Positions 13,638 to 22,013 of a stretch of 32,905 nucleotides of DNA are shown piece by piece. The DNA is from Pseudomonas sp. GL-B-19 (GTDB lineage Bacteria > Pseudomonadota > Gammaproteobacteria > Pseudomonadales > Pseudomonadaceae). The position numbers were made by a program, and so were the translations under genes. The notes under the pieces were generated by a model. That model did not search any database. It was not told the origin of the DNA and saw only the letters and a list, made by a program, of their open reading frames with translations. Where the stretch lies: the NCBI RefSeq assembly GCF_019956415.1, contig NZ_JAHBDK010000055.1, positions 1 through 32,905 of the forward strand, read 5' to 3'. Each line of letters starts with the position of its first letter. Positions within the stretch are counted from its first letter, which is position 1.

Positions 13638-14872
13638 TGCCTGGCGCCTCGGTGCAGGCCCGGGTCGAGCAGGTTTACCGCGAAGACTCGCGGCGGATCC
13701 TCGCGACGCTGATTCGTTTGCTCGGCGATTTTGACCTCGCCGAAGAGGCCCTGCACGAGGCCTTTTTCGTTGCGGTGGAGCGTTGGCAGCGTGACGGCGT
13801 GCCGGATAATCCGCGCACCTGGCTGGTGTCCACCGGGCGCTTCAAGGCGATTGATGTGTTGCGCCGGCGCGCGCGATTTGCCGCGTCCCGGCCGCTGCTG
13901 ATTGCGCAGGCCGAGGCGCTGGAACAGGTCGAATGGAGTGAAGAAGACGTGGAAGACGATCGCCTGCGCCTGATCTTCACCTGCTGTCACCCGGCACTTG
14001 CAGCGGACGCTCAAGTGCCACTGACCTTGCGCGAAGTCTGCGACCTGACCACTGAAGAAATCGCCCGGGCGTTTCTCTCGGCGCCCGCCACTATCGCTCA
14101 GCGCATCGTGCGGGCGAAGGCGAAAATTCGTGATGCGAAAATCCCTTATCAAGTGCCGACACTGGCGGAATTGCCCGAGCGCCTCGACAGCGTTTTGCGG
14201 GTGATTTACCTGGTGTTCAACGAAGGTTACTCGGCGTCCATCGGTGCTGAAGTGACGCGTGAAGATTTGACGCGCGAGGCGATTCGGCTCGGGCGATTGC
14301 TGATGGATTTATTGCCGGAATCGGAGGTGAAAGGGCTGCTGGCGTTGATGTTGCTGCATGAGTCTCGGCGCCGGGCGAGGACGTCGCTTGACGGTGAGTT
14401 GATTGTATTGGATGAGCAGGACCGTTCGTTGTGGGACGCCGGGATGATTGCCGAAGGGTGTGCGCTGGTGGAATCGGCGCTGACCACTGGACAGTTCGGG
14501 CCGTATGGCCTGCAAGCGGCGATTGCGGCCGTGCATGCCGAAGCGCCCTCGGCGGCGGAAACGGACTGGCAGCAGATCGTCGGTTTGTATGACGTGCTGC
14601 TGGCGGCAGTGCCTTCGCCGGTGATCGAGTTGAATCGCGCGGCGGCGATCTCCCGAAGGGATGGGCCGTTGACGGGGCTGACGTTGGTTGAGGCGATTTT
14701 GAATCGGGGCGAATTGCTGGAGTACCACTTGGCCCACTCGGCGCGGGCGGAGTTTTGTCGGCAGTTGGGACGGTGGGAAGAGGCGCGGGCGGCGTATGAG
14801 CGGGCGCTTGAGCTGACGCAGCAAGTGCCGGAGCGGCGGTTTCTCGAAGCACGGATCAAGGCTTTGGAGTGA
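13637..14872 (+). CDS. ECF42-type sigma factor with C-terminal TPR extension
   Basis: At 411 residues it is twice the usual ECF length. Region 2 is at about residues 8-80 (VEQVYREDSRRILATLIRLLGDFDLAEEALHEAFFVAVERWQ..PRTWLVSTGRFKAIDVLRRR). Region 4 is at about 112-172 (LRLIFTCCHPALAADAQVPLTLREVCDLTTEEIARAFLSAPATIAQRIVRAKAKI). The long tail (about 180-411) starts LPERLDSVLRVIYLVFNEGYSAS and ends with helical pairs AHSARAEFCRQLGRWEEARAAYERALELTQ, typical of the DUF6596/TPR tail of ECF42. The tail is thought to replace an anti-sigma factor in control. It sits at the end of its operon after NTF2 and YCII genes. Confidence 0.92.
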   Translation: MPGASVQARVEQVYREDSRRILATLIRLLGDFDLAEEALHEAFFVAVERWQRDGVPDNPRTWLVSTGRFKAIDVLRRRARFAASRPLLIAQAEALEQVEWSEEDVEDDRLRLIFTCCHPALAADAQVPLTLREVCDLTTEEIARAFLSAPATIAQRIVRAKAKIRDAKIPYQVPTLAELPERLDSVLRVIYLVFNEGYSASIGAEVTREDLTREAIRLGRLLMDLLPESEVKGLLALMLLHESRRRARTSLDGELIVLDEQDRSLWDAGMIAEGCALVESALTTGQFGPYGLQAAIAAVHAEAPSAAETDWQQIVGLYDVLLAAVPSPVIELNRAAAISRRDGPLTGLTLVEAILNRGELLEYHLAHSARAEFCRQLGRWEEARAAYERALELTQQVPERRFLEARIKALE

Positions 14873-14889
14873 TGTGATCTGACTGGCCT

Positions 14890-14956
14890 CATCGCGAGCA
14901 GGCTCACTCCTACAGGGTTAGCGCCAATCCTGTAGGAGTGAGCCTGCCCGCGATAA
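14890..14956. repeat. REP pair, tail-to-tail
   Basis: CATCGCGAGCAGGCTCACTCC and GGAGTGAGCCTGCCCGCGAT in inverted order, the reverse of the orientation seen at 1951 and 11929. It separates the convergent sigma and LysR genes. Confidence 0.88.
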
Positions 14957-14970
14957 GGGCCGAAGGACCT

Positions 14971-15825
14971 TCATTCCAGCATCTTGCTCAGCAGCCAACT
15001 CCCCGCCGGCCCCGGTGGATGCTGGCGCGACCACAGCGCATCGACAAACACCGGTTTCGGCCAGCCGCGCACCTGAAGTTCCTGCAACGAGCCCTTGCCA
15101 AACCGCTCCACCAGCCACCGTGGCAACGGCGCCCAGCCGAATCCTCCCTGGGCCATTTCCAGCAACATCAAATAGCTCGGCGCCGACCAGACGCGACCCT
15201 TTGCCCGGCTTTCATACGGATTGACGATGGTTGCCAGACGCAGTTCACGGTGCTGTTGCAGCACGTCCTGATCGATATGATCGAGTGTCGCCAATGGATG
15301 CGCAGGGGAGGCGAACAGCGCGATGTCCGTGCGTTCGTCGACGGTCGAACTGACCAGATCCGGCGGATAACTGTCCTGCATTTCAGCGAAGGCCACCTGC
15401 GCCCGACCCCGTTGCACCAGTGCAATCAAGTCATCGCATTCGGCAATCAGGCATTCGAGTTCCAGGTCCGGGTAGCGTTGCTCGAACGCACCGAGCGCGA
15501 CTTCGAAGCGATCGGATTGATAGGTGTCGGAAATCGCCACGGTCAGTTTTGGCTCGACGCCTTGTGACAGCTGGCTGGCGGTGATTTCCAGCCGACTGGT
15601 GGCGGCCAGAATCTCCTCGGCCCGTTGCAGCATCACATGCCCGGCCGGGGTCAGGCTGGGTTTGCGGCTGCTGCGGTCGAACAGCACAAGGTTCAAATCG
15701 ATTTCCAGACTGGCCACCGCCGCGCTGATGGTCGACTGGCTGCGCCCCAATTTGCGCGCCGCTGCGGAAAACGAGCCTTGGGTCGCCGCCTGGACAAAGG
15801 CCAGCAACACTTCGTGAGAGGCCAT
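14971..15825 (-). CDS. LysR-family transcriptional regulator
   Basis: The 284-residue product begins with the LysR winged helix-turn-helix (LLAFVQAATQGSFSAAARKLGRSQSTISAAVASLEIDLNLVLFDRSSRKPSLTPAGHVML, residues 7-66), then a linker helix and an effector domain (LTVAISDTYQSDRFEVALGAFEQRYPDLELECLIAE and on). It is divergent from a PACE transporter gene, 90 bases away. This is the AceR/AceI arrangement of Acinetobacter, where the regulator responds to chlorhexidine and related biocides or polyamines, so it probably controls the transporter. Confidence 0.9.
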   Translation of the reverse strand: MASHEVLLAFVQAATQGSFSAAARKLGRSQSTISAAVASLEIDLNLVLFDRSSRKPSLTPAGHVMLQRAEEILAATSRLEITASQLSQGVEPKLTVAISDTYQSDRFEVALGAFEQRYPDLELECLIAECDDLIALVQRGRAQVAFAEMQDSYPPDLVSSTVDERTDIALFASPAHPLATLDHIDQDVLQQHRELRLATIVNPYESRAKGRVWSAPSYLMLLEMAQGGFGWAPLPRWLVERFGKGSLQELQVRGWPKPVFVDALWSRQHPPGPAGSWLLSKMLE

Positions 15826-15915
15826 GAACTATCGCCTTGATCGATGGTTATTGGTTATGAAGTATCGGTGTGGCGAGGGATCATGGCAACCACAGTCACT
15901 CAGAGGAGTCTGGCC

Positions 15916-16353
15916 ATGAGCGTCAAAAAATCCATCACTGAACGTATTTTCCAGGCCGTCGGTTTCGAACTGCTGGCCATCCTGATCTGTACCCCGTTGC
16001 TGGCCTGGATCATGGACAAACCGATGCTCGACATGGGCGTCGTCACCATGGCCATCGCGGCCCTGGCCCTGGCCTGGAACGTGGTTTTCAACGGCCTGTT
16101 CGACCGCGTGCTCAAGCGCTACGAGATGGCTCACACCGCGTGGGTTCGGGTTGTCCATGCGTTGTTGTTTGAGGGTGGTCTGGTGGCGGCCGGTGTGCCG
16201 CTGATTGCCTGGTGGCTGAAGATCGGCCTGTGGGAAGCGTTCCTGCTCGACATCGGTGTGCTGCTGTTTTTCCTGCCGTACACCTACCTCTACCACTGGG
16301 GATACGACGTGGTGCGGGAGCGGATGGTGACGCGCACTGTTTGCGAAGGATGA
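15916..16353 (+). CDS. PACE-family multidrug/biocide efflux protein
   Basis: The 145-residue inner-membrane protein has two bacterial-transmembrane-pair units. The first is SITERIFQAVGFELLAILICTPLLAWIMD (residues 6-34), with Glu18 at the position of the essential Glu15 of AceI, then WNVVFNGLFDRVLKRY. The second is WVRVVHALLFEGGLVAAGVPLIAWWLKI, ending DIGVLLFFLPYTYLYHWGYD. PACE proteins export chlorhexidine, acriflavine and short polyamines using the proton gradient. GAGGAG precedes ATG 15916, which is preferred to an upstream frame start. Regulated presumably by the divergent LysR. Confidence 0.92.
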   Translation: MSVKKSITERIFQAVGFELLAILICTPLLAWIMDKPMLDMGVVTMAIAALALAWNVVFNGLFDRVLKRYEMAHTAWVRVVHALLFEGGLVAAGVPLIAWWLKIGLWEAFLLDIGVLLFFLPYTYLYHWGYDVVRERMVTRTVCEG

Positions 16354-16362
16354 ATGGTATGA

Positions 16363-16383
16363 GCGGGCTGATGATCAGCCCGC
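16363..16383. terminator. Hairpin between convergent PACE and Pit genes
   Basis: GCGGGCTGA, loop TGA, TCAGCCCGC: a perfect nine-base-pair stem. It lies ten bases after the PACE stop and 28 before the Pit stop. The T-run is weak on both strands. Confidence 0.6.
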
Positions 16384-16410
16384 AGCTTTCAATTTCCGCT
16401 GTCGGGGCGA

Positions 16411-18027
16411 TCAGAACAGTTGGGTGAATAACCAGTACAAGCTGCCCGACAACAGGATCGCCGCCGGCAAGGTCAGCACCCAGGCCATCAGCAAGTTACG
16501 GATGGTCGTCATCTGTAAACCGCCACCGTTGGCGACCATGGTCCCGGCCACACCCGACGACAACACGTGGGTGGTCGACACCGGCAGGCCGAACATATCC
16601 GCTGCGCCAATCGTCAACATGGCCACGGTTTCCGCCGAGGCCCCCTGAGCGTAGGTCAGGTGGGATTTGCCAATCTTCTCGCCGACCGTTACCACGATGC
16701 GCTTCCAGCCCACCATGGTGCCCAAGCCGAGCGCAATCGCCACGGCGATCTTGACCCACAGCGGAATAAACCGCGTGGAGTTATCGATCTGCTGTTTGAA
16801 CAATTGCAGCTTGGCACTGGTGTCGGCGTCGAAGTTGCCGACCTTGTTCTTGTCCATCAGGCGAATGGTTTCGCTGGTCAGGTACATGTCGTTACGCACG
16901 TTACCCACGGCCTCGGCCGGTACTTGGGACAGCGAGCCGTAACCCTTGACCTGAGCGCCGATGCTACCGGTGAGGGCGGCGAGCGCCGGCACCAGTTGCG
17001 GCGTCGCTTCCTTGCTGCGCACGTAGTCAGACAGCACCGGACGCGGGTCGGCCGGGGCCAGTTGCGGCACAGCCTTGACCAGCGCTTGCTGGGTCACCTC
17101 GGCCACCGCCGCAAATTGCAGCGCCTGGTCGGCCGGCATGGCGCGGTTCAGCGCGTAGGCCATGGGCAGTGTGCCGACCAGAATCAACATGATCAGGCCC
17201 ATGCCTTTCTGGCCATCGTTGGAGCCGTGGGCAAACGACACGCCGGTGCAGGTCACAATCAACATGCCGCGAATCCACCACGGTGGCGGGGTGTTACCTT
17301 CGGGGGCCTTGTACAGCGAGCGATTCTTGACGAATGCGCGCAGGGCCAGCAACAGCAAGGCGGCGAAACCAAAACCGACCAGCGGCGAGAGCAGCAACGC
17401 ATAACCGATCTTGGTCGCCTGCGCCCAGTCCACACCGCTGGTGCCGTCACGGCCGTGCATCAGGGCATTGGCCACGCCGACGCCGATGATCGAGCCGATC
17501 AGCGTGTGCGAAGACGAGGCCGGCAAGCCCAGCCACCAAGTGCCGAGGTTCCACAGGATCGCGGCGATCAACAGGGCGAAAATCATGGCGAAACCGGCGG
17601 AGGAGCCGACTTGCAGAATCAGTTCCACCGGCAACAGGGCAATGATGCCGAACGCCACCGCGCCGCTGGACAGCAGCACGCCGAGGAAGTTGAAGAACCC
17701 GGACCAGGCCACCGCGAAATTCGGCGGCATCGAGTTGGTGTAGATCACCGTCGCCACGGCGTTGGCGGTGTCGTGGAAACCGTTGACGAACTCAAAGCCG
17801 AGGGCGATCAGCAGCGCCACGCCCAGCAGCAAATACGGGGTCCAGGTGGTTACCACGGTGCCGATTTCTTTCACGTCGCGCATCAGGCTATAAGCGGTGA
17901 ACAGCAAGCCGATGGCCAGCACGCCGAAAAAAATCACCAGCGTGAACGCGCTGTGTTTTTTGTCGAACTGTGGCCTGGCGCTGCTGGCGGGTGCCTGAGC
18001 TTTGGCGGGGAAGGAAGCAGAAGCCAT
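16411..18027 (-). CDS. pit: Low-affinity inorganic phosphate transporter, Pit/PHO4 family
   Basis: The 538-residue polytopic permease takes up metal-phosphate with protons. Visible PHO4-family signatures: GFEFVNGFHDTANAVATVIYTNSMPPNFAVAWSGFFNFLGVL (about residues 79-120, the GFHDTANA motif) and the second repeat copy TGVSFAHGSNDGQKGMGLIMLIL (about 265-290, the SFAHGSNDGQK signature), plus DMFGLPVSTTHVLSSGVAGTM near the end. The charged linker (EVTQQALVKAVPQL...) separates the halves. Start at ATG 18027 with AGGA about nine bases upstream; an in-frame codon at 18036 is less likely. Confidence 0.93.
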   Translation of the reverse strand: MASASFPAKAQAPASSARPQFDKKHSAFTLVIFFGVLAIGLLFTAYSLMRDVKEIGTVVTTWTPYLLLGVALLIALGFEFVNGFHDTANAVATVIYTNSMPPNFAVAWSGFFNFLGVLLSSGAVAFGIIALLPVELILQVGSSAGFAMIFALLIAAILWNLGTWWLGLPASSSHTLIGSIIGVGVANALMHGRDGTSGVDWAQATKIGYALLLSPLVGFGFAALLLLALRAFVKNRSLYKAPEGNTPPPWWIRGMLIVTCTGVSFAHGSNDGQKGMGLIMLILVGTLPMAYALNRAMPADQALQFAAVAEVTQQALVKAVPQLAPADPRPVLSDYVRSKEATPQLVPALAALTGSIGAQVKGYGSLSQVPAEAVGNVRNDMYLTSETIRLMDKNKVGNFDADTSAKLQLFKQQIDNSTRFIPLWVKIAVAIALGLGTMVGWKRIVVTVGEKIGKSHLTYAQGASAETVAMLTIGAADMFGLPVSTTHVLSSGVAGTMVANGGGLQMTTIRNLLMAWVLTLPAAILLSGSLYWLFTQLF

Positions 18028-18187
18028 CACGAACAATCCTGAGGAGGGGGGGGAATGTCAGTGATGGTCGTTCCAATTTGTTACAGGGGGACTGCTCCAA
18101 GTCAGGGTTTTGGGTTTTTCGTTGTCCGCTGATCTTAACCCGGCATCCTTGGGTTGAAATAGGGAGCATCACCTAATGTGGGTGTGC

Positions 18188-19210
18188 TCAATAATCCTGG
18201 CGCTTACGAAAGGCCCAACGTCCCGCAATCACGGTAAACGTTGCGACCAGTGCCACCAGAATCCAGAACCCCTGCGGGTCACCCGACAGCGGCACCCCGC
18301 CGACATTCATGCCGAAGAAACCGGCAATGATGTTGATCGGCAGCGCCAACACCGTCACCACCGTCAGGGTGAACAAGGTGCGGTTGCTCTGCTCATTGAG
18401 GTTGGCGGCGATTTCTTCCTGCAACAGTTTGATCCGCTCACCCAGCGCCGTGAGGTCGTTGATGATCAACGCAAACTCCTCGGTGGACTTGCGCAGTTCC
18501 TTGACGTCCTCCTTTTGCAGCCATTGCGGCGGTCGATTGAGCAGGCGCAGCAACGAACCCGGCTCCAGCGCCAGCAGGCGTTGCAGACGCACCAGCACCC
18601 GACGGTTGGCGCCCAGTTCGGCACGGTTGGTCGACAGCCGCGACGATAGCAACTCATCTTCGATCTGATCGACACTCAGGCTGGTCCTGCGCACGATTTG
18701 CGTCAGCACTTCGCCCTGATCGCGCAGCAGATGCACGAGCAACTCCAGCGGCGAGCGAAAACATTCACCGGCCTTCACCGAAGAGCGCAGCTTGTCCACC
18801 GAGTGCAGCGGTTGCAGGCGCGCGCTGATGATCAGCCGACTGCGGGCGCACACCCACAGCGTCGAGACATCCGAGGAAATCATGCTGCTGAGGTTGAACA
18901 CCACATCGTTGACCACCGCCAGCAAGGCCGAATCCACATGCTCGATGCGCGTCGATCGCGAGCCTTCGTGCAACGCTTCGAAAAACTCGTCCGGCAGCTC
19001 CAGATGACTTTTCATCCAGCGCTCACACGCGGCGTGGGCCAAGTTCAAATGCAGCCAGAGGAATTCGTCGCTGTCGTCGGGTTGTTGCAGGTATTGCAAC
19101 GCCCTGGCGGAATCAATCTCCCGACCGCGTTCACCTGGGCGAAAAGCGAAACCGTACAGCAGGCCAAACAGGTCCGGGTCGCGATGGCTTTGGTCGATGC
19201 TGTGGTTCAT
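18188..19210 (-). CDS. CorA-family divalent-cation transporter, ZntB-like
   Basis: The 340-residue product has the CorA layout: a long soluble N-terminal funnel (residues 1-270) with DEFLWLHLNLAHAACERWM and LQPLHSVDKLRSSVKAG, a long helix (SVDQIEDELLSSR..LQKEDVKELRKSTEEFALIINDLTALGERIKLLQEEIAANL), then two C-terminal transmembrane helices. The signature between them is GFFGMNVGGVPL, the GMN motif, followed by GFWILVALVATFTVIAGRW. ZntB proteins of this length and style export or import zinc; which direction cannot be said. Start at ATG 19210. Confidence 0.88.
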   Translation of the reverse strand: MNHSIDQSHRDPDLFGLLYGFAFRPGERGREIDSARALQYLQQPDDSDEFLWLHLNLAHAACERWMKSHLELPDEFFEALHEGSRSTRIEHVDSALLAVVNDVVFNLSSMISSDVSTLWVCARSRLIISARLQPLHSVDKLRSSVKAGECFRSPLELLVHLLRDQGEVLTQIVRRTSLSVDQIEDELLSSRLSTNRAELGANRRVLVRLQRLLALEPGSLLRLLNRPPQWLQKEDVKELRKSTEEFALIINDLTALGERIKLLQEEIAANLNEQSNRTLFTLTVVTVLALPINIIAGFFGMNVGGVPLSGDPQGFWILVALVATFTVIAGRWAFRKRQDY

Positions 19211-19380
19211 GAGTGCTCGCAAGGGAGGCGCCTGTCGCGGGTTTTACAGGTTCACTTGAGCGGCATCATTGCAAGGATTTTTGACGGTTTTGTGACAGGT
19301 TGATGGCGGCGATACAGCGGCTCTACTGACGGCTGCGTGATCCGCTTGCTCGGGGCTGCCTGTCATGCCCAGAGAGATGC

Positions 19381-19413
19381 AAAAAAGCCGCACGATTGGT
19401 AAATCGTGCGGCT
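19381..19413 (-). terminator. Intrinsic terminator of the PepSY gene
   Basis: On the minus strand a 12-base stem (AGCCGCACGATT/AATCGTGCGGCT) is followed by six T residues. It lies directly after the PepSY stop at 19427. Confidence 0.85.
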
Positions 19414-19426
19414 ATTGAGGTGTGTA

Positions 19427-19732
19427 TCAAGTGTCCAGTTTGTTGCTCAGGACTTTGCCTGTAGTGGCATCGAAGTCCACATCAAATTCTTTGCCGTCCG
19501 GGGTGCGCAGTTCCACCTCGTATTCATATCCATTGAAGTGGTTGTCCAGATCCGTGTCGGTGATGGTGGCCCCAGGATGCAGTTTCAGCGCTGTCTGGTT
19601 CATTTCTTCCAGTGGCTTGATCGTGCCGCTCTTGACCAGCTCAGGGATCTGATCGACGCGAACATCCGCCTGGGCCAGGCCGGCGGTGAGGGTCAGGGCA
19701 GCGGCGGTGAACAGGGCAGTCAGGGTTTTCAT
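19427..19732 (-). CDS. Periplasmic PepSY-domain protein
   Basis: The 101-residue product begins with a signal peptide MKTLTALFTAAALTLTAGLAQA, then a PepSY domain at about residues 22-101: VDQIPELVKSGTIKPLEEMNQTALKLHPGATITDTDLDNHFNGYEYEVELRTPDGKEFDVDFDATTGKVLSNK, ending in the usual D/EV-D..TG.V strand. PepSY proteins of this size are thought to modulate peptidases or bind metals. ATG 19732 has AAAGAACCTC upstream. It is a single gene with its own terminator. Confidence 0.88.
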   Translation of the reverse strand: MKTLTALFTAAALTLTAGLAQADVRVDQIPELVKSGTIKPLEEMNQTALKLHPGATITDTDLDNHFNGYEYEVELRTPDGKEFDVDFDATTGKVLSNKLDT

Positions 19733-19811
19733 GAGGTTCTTTCCTTGGATTGATCTGTTTAATTGGGGCCAGATTAGCGGTGGCAACTTAATTCATCCTT
19801 AATTCCCGAAA

Positions 19812-19862
19812 GCCATCGCGGGCAAGCCCGCTCCTGTAGGAGCATGGCTTGCCCGCGATGGC
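19812..19862. repeat. Compact inverted REP pair
   Basis: GCCATCGCGGGCAAGCCCGC then GCTTGCCCGCGATGGC flank CTCCTGTAGGAGC. A 51-base hairpin of the tail-to-tail type just downstream of the glpQ stop; may end or stabilise its transcript. Confidence 0.85.
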
Positions 19863-19879
19863 CGCACCCCGGTCCCGAA

Positions 19880-21007
19880 TCAGTACCCATTATTCTGCAG
19901 CAACTGCGCAACAGTCCCCGCTGCCGGCCGCTTATAAAACTTCAACAACTCACTGGCCCGATTGGTAAAAATCCCATCCACCCCAGCATCCATGACCCTC
20001 TGGTAATCCACCGCATCATCAATGGTGTACACATGCACCAACAAACCCTGATCGTGGGTGAATTGGTTCATCCACGGTTTCACCAGGTCCGAGTAGCTCT
20101 GATCGCCACCCTGGGTCAGCGCGGCGGAAGGGCCGGTGCCGATGGCGCCCTGGGCCTTGGCGTACTCGACCCATTGCTGGAATTCGGCTTTGTCTTTCGG
20201 CTCTTGTTTGGCGTAGTAGGTGGCTTTGTCCTTGTCGCCGGACTCGGCGAACGTCACCTTGGATTGCGGCTCAATGCTGCCTTCGCCGACCCACAACAGC
20301 AGGATCTTCGGCACTTTCGGCATTTCTTGTTGCAGTAGTTCGAGGCTGCTTTTTTCGAAGGTTTGCAGCACCACTTTGCCTTTGCCCTGACCAACCGCCA
20401 GATCACTCTTCGCCAGTTTCGAACCGGCCGGGCTCAGCCAGCCACGGTCCTGCAACTTGTCCTTGAGGTCGCGCTCGATGCCGGGGAATTGCTTCGGCTC
20501 CTTGGTCTCGATGTACAAGCCTGGCTTGTGCAGCGGGTTGCCTTGGGCAATGTCGATGATTTCGTCCAGGGTCAGGATTTTCAGACCCGCGTAGGAAGGG
20601 CGTGCGCGATCCGGGTAAGCCGTGTTGAACCAACTGCCGGCGTCGAGGGTTTTGAGCTCGGCGATTGTGAATTCGTTGGCCAGGCTGTCCTTGCGATCAG
20701 GGAACTTGCTGGCAACGTCGGTTGTGCGTTGCAGGTTGTTGTCGTGCAGGGCAAACAGCACGCCGTCCTTGCTGCGTTGCAAGTCCATCTCCAGATAATC
20801 GGCGCCAAGGTCGCGGGCCAGTTTGTAGGCGGCGGCGGTGGATTCCGGTGCATCGAAAGAGGCGCCGCGGTGGGCGATCACCGCCGGGTGCGGAATGCCC
20901 AAACGGCTGGCCAGAGCGTTCGGGGCCGGCTCGTTGGCGGCCTGTGCCTGGCCGAGGCCGAGCATCAGGCTCAGCAGCAGGGCGCTTTTGGTGAAGGTAA
21001 CCGGCAT
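19880..21007 (-). CDS. glpQ: Glycerophosphodiester phosphodiesterase, periplasmic
   Basis: The 375-residue product has a signal peptide (MPVTFTKSALLLSLMLGLGQAQAAN) and a GDPD TIM-barrel. Seen motifs: PAVIAHRGASFDAPESTAAAYKLARDLGADYLEMDLQRSKDGVLFALHDNNLQRTTD, which carries HRG, the catalytic PE, the E-x-D metal ligands and HD; then ETKEPK and the end VYTIDDAVDYQRVMDAGVDGIFTNR. It hydrolyses glycerophosphodiesters to glycerol-3-phosphate and an alcohol. ATG 21007 is preceded by AAAGGA. The promoter lies in the 236 bases before the DUF2025-like gene. Confidence 0.92.
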   Translation of the reverse strand: MPVTFTKSALLLSLMLGLGQAQAANEPAPNALASRLGIPHPAVIAHRGASFDAPESTAAAYKLARDLGADYLEMDLQRSKDGVLFALHDNNLQRTTDVASKFPDRKDSLANEFTIAELKTLDAGSWFNTAYPDRARPSYAGLKILTLDEIIDIAQGNPLHKPGLYIETKEPKQFPGIERDLKDKLQDRGWLSPAGSKLAKSDLAVGQGKGKVVLQTFEKSSLELLQQEMPKVPKILLLWVGEGSIEPQSKVTFAESGDKDKATYYAKQEPKDKAEFQQWVEYAKAQGAIGTGPSAALTQGGDQSYSDLVKPWMNQFTHDQGLLVHVYTIDDAVDYQRVMDAGVDGIFTNRASELLKFYKRPAAGTVAQLLQNNGY

Positions 21008-21243
21008 GTCGAGATCCTTTCGCAGAGAGATTTTCAAAGACGTCTCTTTTAACAACTGAGCGCTACCAGCGCTATCGCCAGACCGACATAAACATGTTTA
21101 AAGCAGTTTTTTTCAGCGCAGATGTGCGCTGCTTTGCAGTACTCTTGGCCACGGCAGTTTCCCCGGAAGAGGGAAACCCGCGTCGTTTCCCTTGCGTGTA
21201 AACCATCGATCACCGGTCGTTAACGACCTTTTGTGAGGTTTAT

Positions 21244-21570
21244 ATGCGCATCACTTCCGAGCTCATCTGCCAGGCCGCCGACCAACTCAACGGCTTTGTC
21301 GGCCTCAACCGCAAGACCGGCCATTACATTGTGCGATTCAGCGAAGACTCGTTCGGCATGGACGTGGCCGATGACGGCATTATTCCGGTCAGTGAGTTTG
21401 TCTGGGCGCCGGGGCCGGAACAGGCCATGACGCTCAAGCGCGAGATGATTCAGTTGCTGTTGGATCAGAACATTGATGAGCGGATCAACATTACCGAGCC
21501 GTTGCGGGTGTATATGCAGCGGCGGGAAGTGCCGGAGATAGCGGCGGTCAGGAGTCTTGTGCGGGGTTGA
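21244..21570 (+). CDS. Small Pseudomonas protein, DUF2025-like
   Basis: The 108-residue protein contains GFVGLNRKTGHYIVRFSEDSFGMDVADDGIIPVSEFVWAPG and LLLDQNIDERINITEPLRVYMQRREVPEI. It is an alpha/beta sequence with no signal peptide or membrane segment. As I recall it, it resembles PA1123-type DUF2025 proteins; a profile search should confirm this. No function is known. GTGAGG precedes ATG 21244. Between it and the divergent glpQ lie 236 bases that hold small hairpins but no gene I accept. Confidence 0.7.
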   Translation: MRITSELICQAADQLNGFVGLNRKTGHYIVRFSEDSFGMDVADDGIIPVSEFVWAPGPEQAMTLKREMIQLLLDQNIDERINITEPLRVYMQRREVPEIAAVRSLVRG

Positions 21571-21591
21571 TGGATTTGGGGTGACTGTTGG

Positions 21592-21680
21592 GGCCGCCTT
21601 CGCTGGCAAGCCAGCTCCTACATTGGTTTTGTGTATGACGCAGAACCCATGTAGGAGCTGGCTTGCCAGCGAAGGCGGCC
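21592..21680. repeat. REPIN (variant arms)
   Basis: GGCCGCCTTCGCTGGCAAG and CTTGCCAGCGAAGGCGGCC flank CCAGCTCCTACA and TGTAGGAGCTGG. Perfectly inverted arms of about 30 bases around a short spacer; CGCTGGCAAGCCAGC replaces the core seen in the other REPINs. Confidence 0.88.
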
Positions 21681-21698
21681 GAAAGGACACCGCAATTT

Positions 21699-22013
21699 TC
21701 ACAGCTGAAACCGATAATCCCGCTCAACTCTGCAAACCCGCGTATGACACGCCGAATACCAGGTCGAGCGCCCACGCTCACGAATCTCACTGTGCTCGGG
21801 ATGATGTTTCCACGCCAGAATCGCCGCTTCACTGGCCCAATACGAAACCGTAATCCCGAGCCCATCCTCACCCCGGGCCGACTCCACGCCCAAAAAGCCC
21901 GGCTGTTCACGGGCCAGTTCCACCATGCGCGTAGCGGCCTCGGCGTAACCCTGATCACCTTCAGTGCGCAAAGACGTAAAAATCACTGCGTAGTAAGGCG
22001 TCGTCGCGATCAT
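21699..22013 (-). CDS. Antibiotic-biosynthesis-monooxygenase-fold (ABM) protein
   Basis: The 104-residue ferredoxin-like protein shows YYAVIFTSLRTEGDQGYAEAATRMVELAREQPGFLGVESARGEDGLGITVSYWASEAAILAWKHHPEH, the usual ABM order with a catalytic-like W..H..H. ABM proteins oxidise quinones or break down heme, or are structural. The start ATG at 22013 overlaps the upstream amidotransferase stop (ATGA), so the two are coupled and likely act together. Substrate unknown. Confidence 0.88.
   Translation of the reverse strand: MIATTPYYAVIFTSLRTEGDQGYAEAATRMVELAREQPGFLGVESARGEDGLGITVSYWASEAAILAWKHHPEHSEIRERGRSTWYSACHTRVCRVERDYRFQL

Noticed and set aside
15826..15915. LysR box between LysR and PACE
   Set aside because: T-N11-A-like matches exist but none has convincing dyad symmetry.
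16567..18042. 491-codon frame opposite the Pit gene
   Set aside because: Rich in His, Gln and Arg, as expected from the antisense of a GC-rich membrane protein; Pit is unambiguous.
21094..21201. 35-codon frame MFKAVFFSADVRCFA...
   Set aside because: No ribosome-binding site and it runs through small hairpins before the DUF2025-like gene; not supported.
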